Part shown: in pieces, positions 59,798-64,000 of the stretch
Layout of the letters: every line of letters starts with the position of its first letter
How positions within the stretch are numbered: the first letter of the stretch is position 1
Source: Aurifilum marmelostoma
Taxonomy: Eukaryota > Ascomycota > Sordariomycetes > Diaporthales > Cryphonectriaceae
Length of the DNA: 64,000 nt
Assembly (NCBI GenBank): GCA_027559495.1
Contig: JAMXSV010000017.1
Span: 1,240,001 to 1,304,000, forward strand
Reading direction: 5' to 3'
Position numbers and translations under genes: made by a program
Notes under the pieces: model-generated
The model's database searches: none
Told to the model about the DNA's origin: nothing
The model's input: only the letters and a program-made list of their open reading frames with translations

Positions 59798-61578
59798 ATC
59801 ACACCGACAGCCCCAAGGCAAGGCGGACGATCGATACGAAAGCGGGGGCAGGCAGACGACACGACGACACACTCTTTCGCTCGGGTACCCGTTGCATCCT
59901 GCGCGTTGCCTCCCTGTCAGGAACCACGCCCACTGATCCTGCCTCGAACCAACAAGCGGCGGCGGCTGCGGGTCTGATTAGCTAGCGCCTACCACAGACG
60001 CTGTGCTGCCAACCACCCCACCACCACGACCTGTACCATAGTACTACCCAGCCGTGCCAGAGAGAGCACCTGCACTCCCAGCGCACCAGCACCAGCGACA
60101 AGCCTACCTACTACAGGGGGGAGCCCGCGCTACTTCTCCTTCCCTACCACCACTCTTTCTCTCTTTCGCTCCTCCCCACACGACTTGATCGACGTCAGCA
60201 GACAGGAGCACCTGGACTGTCCGCCTGCCAGGACCTCTTTTTTCTTGTCCAGCCTGCTGCGTTGTAATACCATCATGAAGATCATGCCAACAACAGCCTG
60301 ACACGAATCGAACCAGCCAACCAAATACTTTCCGGGCGAGCCGACGATCACACGCCTCCTTCAATTTTTAATTTTTAAACAAAACCAGATCCTTCTCTCT
60401 CTGACGACTCATCCCTTATCCTCTTGTTCTCGCTTCCCCTTGAGAACAATCACGAGCGCAAAAGTCAAAGTACCTGGTCTCCACGGCGAGTCGTCATCAC
60501 CTAGACCCGACGCAACGCAAGCACCAGCCGAGTCCGAACCGCTCCCGACAACTCAAAGAACAGAGAGAAAGCGCCGGCCTTTTTCTCTCTCACTATCTCG
60601 AAAGATTTTCACGCCGGTTTCCAGGAAATAATCTTGGGATTGACCTGATCTGGTCACTTTCTCACTCCTTCACACACTCTTTCGCCAAATCAACTCACTC
60701 GCTCGCTCCCAGCCAATCCACCTTGGCCACTTCGCAATCTCCCTCGCGTATTGGTGTTTCGTACGACTTGGACCCTCGACGGCTCATCCTTATCCTCTGC
60801 TGCTGCTACTACTACTACTATCACTCCTACTTATCCTCCCGCCCCCCCACCAACCACACCTCATCCTCCAAGGGTGGTTAACGGGCATTCGACTTGCAGC
60901 TATACTACATGCAAAACAAGGGCAGCGCCCCTGGTCTAATTTCCGTACCAACCCAACATTCTTTACGCCTCGGGCCTGGACAGCGCCGCGCTTGGCCTCG
61001 GCCGACACCTTGAATCAGACGACACTAGAGATAAACGTCCAATTCCCAGCCCAAGAAAAAGAAAGCAGGGGGGGAAAAAGAGACCCAGGCACCAAGAGAC
61101 TAGATCGATCACCCATACATACACACAGACCCAGTGGCGTTGCGGGGAAGAGCTGCTGTGTTCCTCTTATCCTCGGCCGCCCGAGAGAGACAGAGTGAGA
61201 GGGCTGCCCGTCTCAAACTGTACGACCTGCAGCTGCAAGTGTGCAACTCCTTCCGGTGCAACCTGCTTTGCTCCTGCATTGTACTGCGCTACGCTGCCTT
61301 GCACTGCCTTGCCTCGCCTTCTACGACTTGGGGTCCTAATTGGTTAGGAGCAAGAGAAAGGGCAAAAGAATAATTAAAGAGAAGACGGCATCAGGAGGAA
61401 TCATACGCTTCAGCCCTCTTTTCTCTTCGTCTTCTTCTCCCTCTCTTCCTTCTTTTTCACCTTGATCTTTGTACTATAATACACCACTCCACACCATCTC
61501 ATGTTCCCCCACCCCAGTTCCTAGTTTCTCCTCACATGGCCTGAGCAGCCCAAGTTTGCACGGACAAGCTCCGCAACC

Positions 61579-64000
61579 ATGCAGCGCATATCTTCTTTTT
61601 GGTCATCGTGGGAAAAGCCTCGGAGAGGTTCAGGATCCACTGTCTCCGTCCCCGCCAAGGGCGCCGACTCCGTCACCCGTCGACATGTCCGAGAGGATTA
61701 CTGGCCGGCTTCTCTGGATCGAGAGACCGAGAAGGCCGCTCGTATTTTGCATTCATTTTGCAGTACGTACCCTTTTTCTTCTTCTTTCTATTCTCTCTCT
61801 TTTTTCTTTAGAAAAAAACTTCCTTTTCCCTTTCTTCTGTAATCTTTTGCGCAGGGTGTCGTCATCTCCCTCTCGTTGGTGGCTCTGTAGAGGCCTCCAT
61901 TCCCGAGTCGTCCACCAGCTAATCAACCCCAACAGCCGAAGGTTATATAGCACACCATGACGATCTGCCTGGCTCGCCCCGGTCTTCCGTATCGTCAGTA
62001 CAGATCAAGAAGAAGATACCTCCCAGGATAGTCCAGAACGCTGTCGGAATTGCGATTTTCTCTTGTATGAGATCCGGCCTGTGGAAGAGCGGGAGTGGTG
62101 GCAGTGGTATCCTGATTGCCAGGAAGTCGGACGGAAGATGGAGTCCGCCCTCGGGCCTCCTCCTGCACACGGCTGCCCTCGGCTTCGTCATCGGCGTCGA
62201 TGTTTACGACTGCGTCCTGGTCATTAATACCATGTCAGACCTGGAAACCTTCACCCGTTCGAGTACGACTCTAGGGGCTGATGTCGAGCTGGCCGTCGGA
62301 CCTGTCATGGCAGCCAGCCACCTCGAGAACGATGCCCAGAGCTGGGACGCAGGACATATGGTCCTGACCTACGTCAAGGCCAAAGGCGAGCACCGGGCTG
62401 TGAACATCGACGGCTCGCTGGTCACAGAGCGCGTCTCCGAAAACCATCGGTTCTACGGGCGGACCGCCTCGGTTATTGATATTCTTGCCGGACACGTACC
62501 ACACAATGATTCTGCCGAGTTGAAGACACTATACGAAGTGATCAAGTCGGCGGAGGGCAGGGTAGATTTTGACGCCCCAATGCTAGAGAGGCTCGCGTTA
62601 CAGCCAGCTCCAGGCGACGCACTCATAGAAAACCCGACGGCGGCATCATCACCTCTGTCGCCAGGACTGCCTTTGTTTGGTGTGCCAGATTCCGAGGACC
62701 CGGATCCGTTTGGTGTCAAGGCACTTGAGATGGCAGGACTCGAGATTAGGGAGGCTGGCTCCAGACTAAGGCCTTCCAGCAGTCACTTCGAATACAACCC
62801 GAGCCCGACGAGCCCGTTGTTTGGCCAGTTCAATCAGCAGCGGCAGAGCACGGATACCTTTGTGACCCAGAGCAACAGCAACAGAGCTAGCTACATGTCC
62901 AGCAGGTCGAACAGGACCACCTTCAGCCGCATGACGGATGCCTTTACCCAGACAACAGTCGACACCCGCGGGACGACGCCGACCTCCGACGACGGCCGCG
63001 ACCAGACCTCTGTCGAGAAGCTGCCCGTCGTATTCGAGCCAGAGGAGGTCGACTATACCAAGGTGGACGACAGTGCTATCAAGCGCTGGAGCCAAGACCA
63101 GCACACAACTGTCGCACCCATCAGCGCCGACCAGGGAGCGCAGACTATCCGTATTGATAGAATCGAGACCGTCGAGGAGGTTCCAGAAATGACCGAGGAC
63201 GCCACCGCCGAGACTGTCAGCAAAGAACTCATCGGCAACCTCGTCGACGAGCGGGATGAGGATGCGGATGACGAGGAGGATGATTCTGAAGGCGACATCG
63301 GCCTCGACACAATGGATGAGGGCGAGGAAGAAGACGTCCGTGGTGACTATGACGACGAAGACGACGAAGAAGAGGAGGAGGAGGAGGAGGAGCCGGTTGT
63401 CTATGAGGTCTATGAGGCTAAGGCGATCCAGCCAGCTCGGACCGCCATCATGCCGTCCAAGGTCACACAGATCACCCACGCCAAGGGAGCCCTTGTCAAC
63501 ATCCCGAAGCGTATTGCGCCGCCAGTCCCCCCCGAGGAGCCCCGCCCGGTCCAGCAGGAGCGACTTCGGCGATATCCCGGCTAAGAGTCCTCTTCGAGAC
63601 TCGTTCCAGTCATTCCAGTCAACACGATCAGGCTCCAGCGCGGAAGTGATGAGCATGGACGGGATCGTCAGCTCCTCCAAAACGGCAGTCACAGCACACG
63701 TAACACCAGCAAGCCCGCTGGGACTCGAGGAGGCGGCGGAAACACCAGCGTCAGACAAGCCTCTTTCCAGAGACGGTCAGCCAGACGCATCCATCTTCGA
63801 CAGGGTCATCAATAACCGCCTGAGCATGGATGACATCCCGAAGACGCCGTCTACGATGCAGACTTCGGGGCAGACATCCTCGGGGGACGAGCGAGAGCCA
63901 CACACACCAAAGCCCGAGGACGAGATTGTTGCAGCCGAGGAAGACACTCTCACCGAAAAGCTCTCTCACGATGAGGCCCGAGGAAGCCTCATTGTGGAAT
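61579..64000 (+). CDS. SYLF-domain (Ysc84/DUF500-type) protein, runs off right edge, apparent frameshift
   Basis: SYLF proteins bind phosphoinositides and actin and act at membranes and endocytic sites. Exons are 61579..61762 and 61936..64000, with an intron of 173 nt (GTACGT donor, GCTAATC branch-like site, CAACAG acceptor) that restores RILHSFC joined to TEGYIAHHDD. The SYLF domain runs at about 88-290, with IVQNAVGIAIFSCMRSGLW, GSGGSGILIARKSDGRWSPP, GFVIGVDVYDCVLVIN and RFYGRTASVIDILAG. A long acidic region follows (Asp/Glu run near 63340-63390). The frame stops at 63582-63584, but the +1 frame reads on without a stop to the window end (SPLRDSFQSFQSTRSG onward). One extra C in the C7 run at 63527-63533 explains it: with six C the text becomes PPRSPARSSRSDFGDIPAK, in keeping with the family. 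I treat it as a sequencing or allelic indel. Confidence 0.8.
63527..63533 (+). other. C7 homopolymer, likely site of one-base frameshift
   Basis: Seven C within CCAGTCCCCCCCGAGG. Upstream coding is in frame 0 (HAKGALVNIPKRIAPPVP); downstream coding character continues in the other frame after a premature TAA at 63582-63584. No GT-AG pair with good signals can bridge the two frames. Confidence 0.65.

Larger units (their letters stand above)
56671..61578. other. 4.9-kb region upstream of the SYLF gene
   Basis: No gene supported. It contains a CA repeat (57384-57417), a CA/CT repeat (about 59741-59793) and many CT-rich stretches from 59500 to 61560, typical of a long fungal promoter and leader. 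Frames up to about 160 codons are made of these simple sequences. Confidence 0.5.

Noticed and set aside
60295..60330. A tRNA-like B-box (GGTTCGATTC) on the minus strand
   Set aside because: The flanking bases cannot form a T stem and I could not fold an acceptor or anticodon arm.
61763..61935. An alternative SYLF acceptor at GCGCAG near 61854
   Set aside because: It leads to an in-frame TAA at 61921-61923; the CAACAG acceptor at 61930-61935 removes the stop and restores the family sequence.
62766..63758. A 330-codon minus-strand open frame under the SYLF gene
   Set aside because: Antisense shadow of the acidic C-terminal region; the Asp/Glu run appears as poly-Leu/Val.

Overview
The window is nuclear DNA from a filamentous ascomycete, most likely a Sordariomycete. 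The evidence is short GT-AG introns (about 50-180 nt, with CTAAC/CTGAC-like branch sites), a GC-rich coding sequence, a Ras1 protein of the Neurospora ras-1 type (213 aa, CaaX end CVIM), a peroxisomal Lon protease, a Fox2-type multifunctional beta-oxidation protein, and a Zn2Cys6 regulator that carries a PAS domain. I found no ribosomal RNA, no convincing tRNA, no intact transposon and no CRISPR array. I also found no secondary-metabolite or defence cluster, so I do not claim a new multi-gene system.

Layout from left to right. 1-1627 (-): 5' part of a Zn2Cys6/PAS transcription factor running off the left edge, with an 8-nt microexon inside the zinc cluster. 1628-15584: about 14 kb with no gene I can support, rich in microsatellites and homopolymers. 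15585-18663 (-): peroxisomal Lon protease. 19627-20628 (+): RPA32. 21524-22423 (-): GNAT acetyltransferase. 24065-25003 (-): isopentenyl-diphosphate isomerase. 25004-28400: gap with an AT-rich island. 28401-29279 (-): Ras1. 29280-35353: gap. 35354-36796 (-): CinA/MoaB-type protein with seven exons. 37305-38053 (+): GMF/Aim7. 38229-39322 (-): Nbp35. 39935-41620 (+): Ecm11-domain protein. 42020-43042 (-): Tda10-type kinase. 43847-47272 (+): Fox2/MFE-2. 47920-49950 (-): RBR ubiquitin ligase. 53367-54695 (+): F-box-like protein. 55936-56670 (+): small single-pass membrane protein. 61579-64000 (+): SYLF-domain protein running off the right edge, with an apparent one-base frameshift.

Most genes are core housekeeping or signalling genes and do not form a cluster. 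They alternate in divergent and convergent pairs: Lon/RPA32, CinA-like/GMF, Nbp35/Ecm11 and kinase/Fox2 share promoters, while RPA32/GNAT, GMF/Nbp35, Ecm11/kinase and Fox2/RBR face each other at their 3' ends. Two genes are peroxisomal: Lon ends in the PTS1 signal SRL and Fox2 in SKL. Both have the fungal fatty-acid response core CCTCGG/CCGAGG upstream, which would fit shared control by FarA/FarB-type regulators.

The recurring oddity is exon size. There is an 8-nt exon in the transcription factor, 9-, 45- and 18-nt exons plus a GC-AG intron in the CinA-like gene, a start codon alone on its exon in GMF, a 4-nt first coding exon in RPA32 and a 12-nt one in Ras1. All exon structures are read by eye from splice signals, frame and family conservation; none is backed by transcripts.
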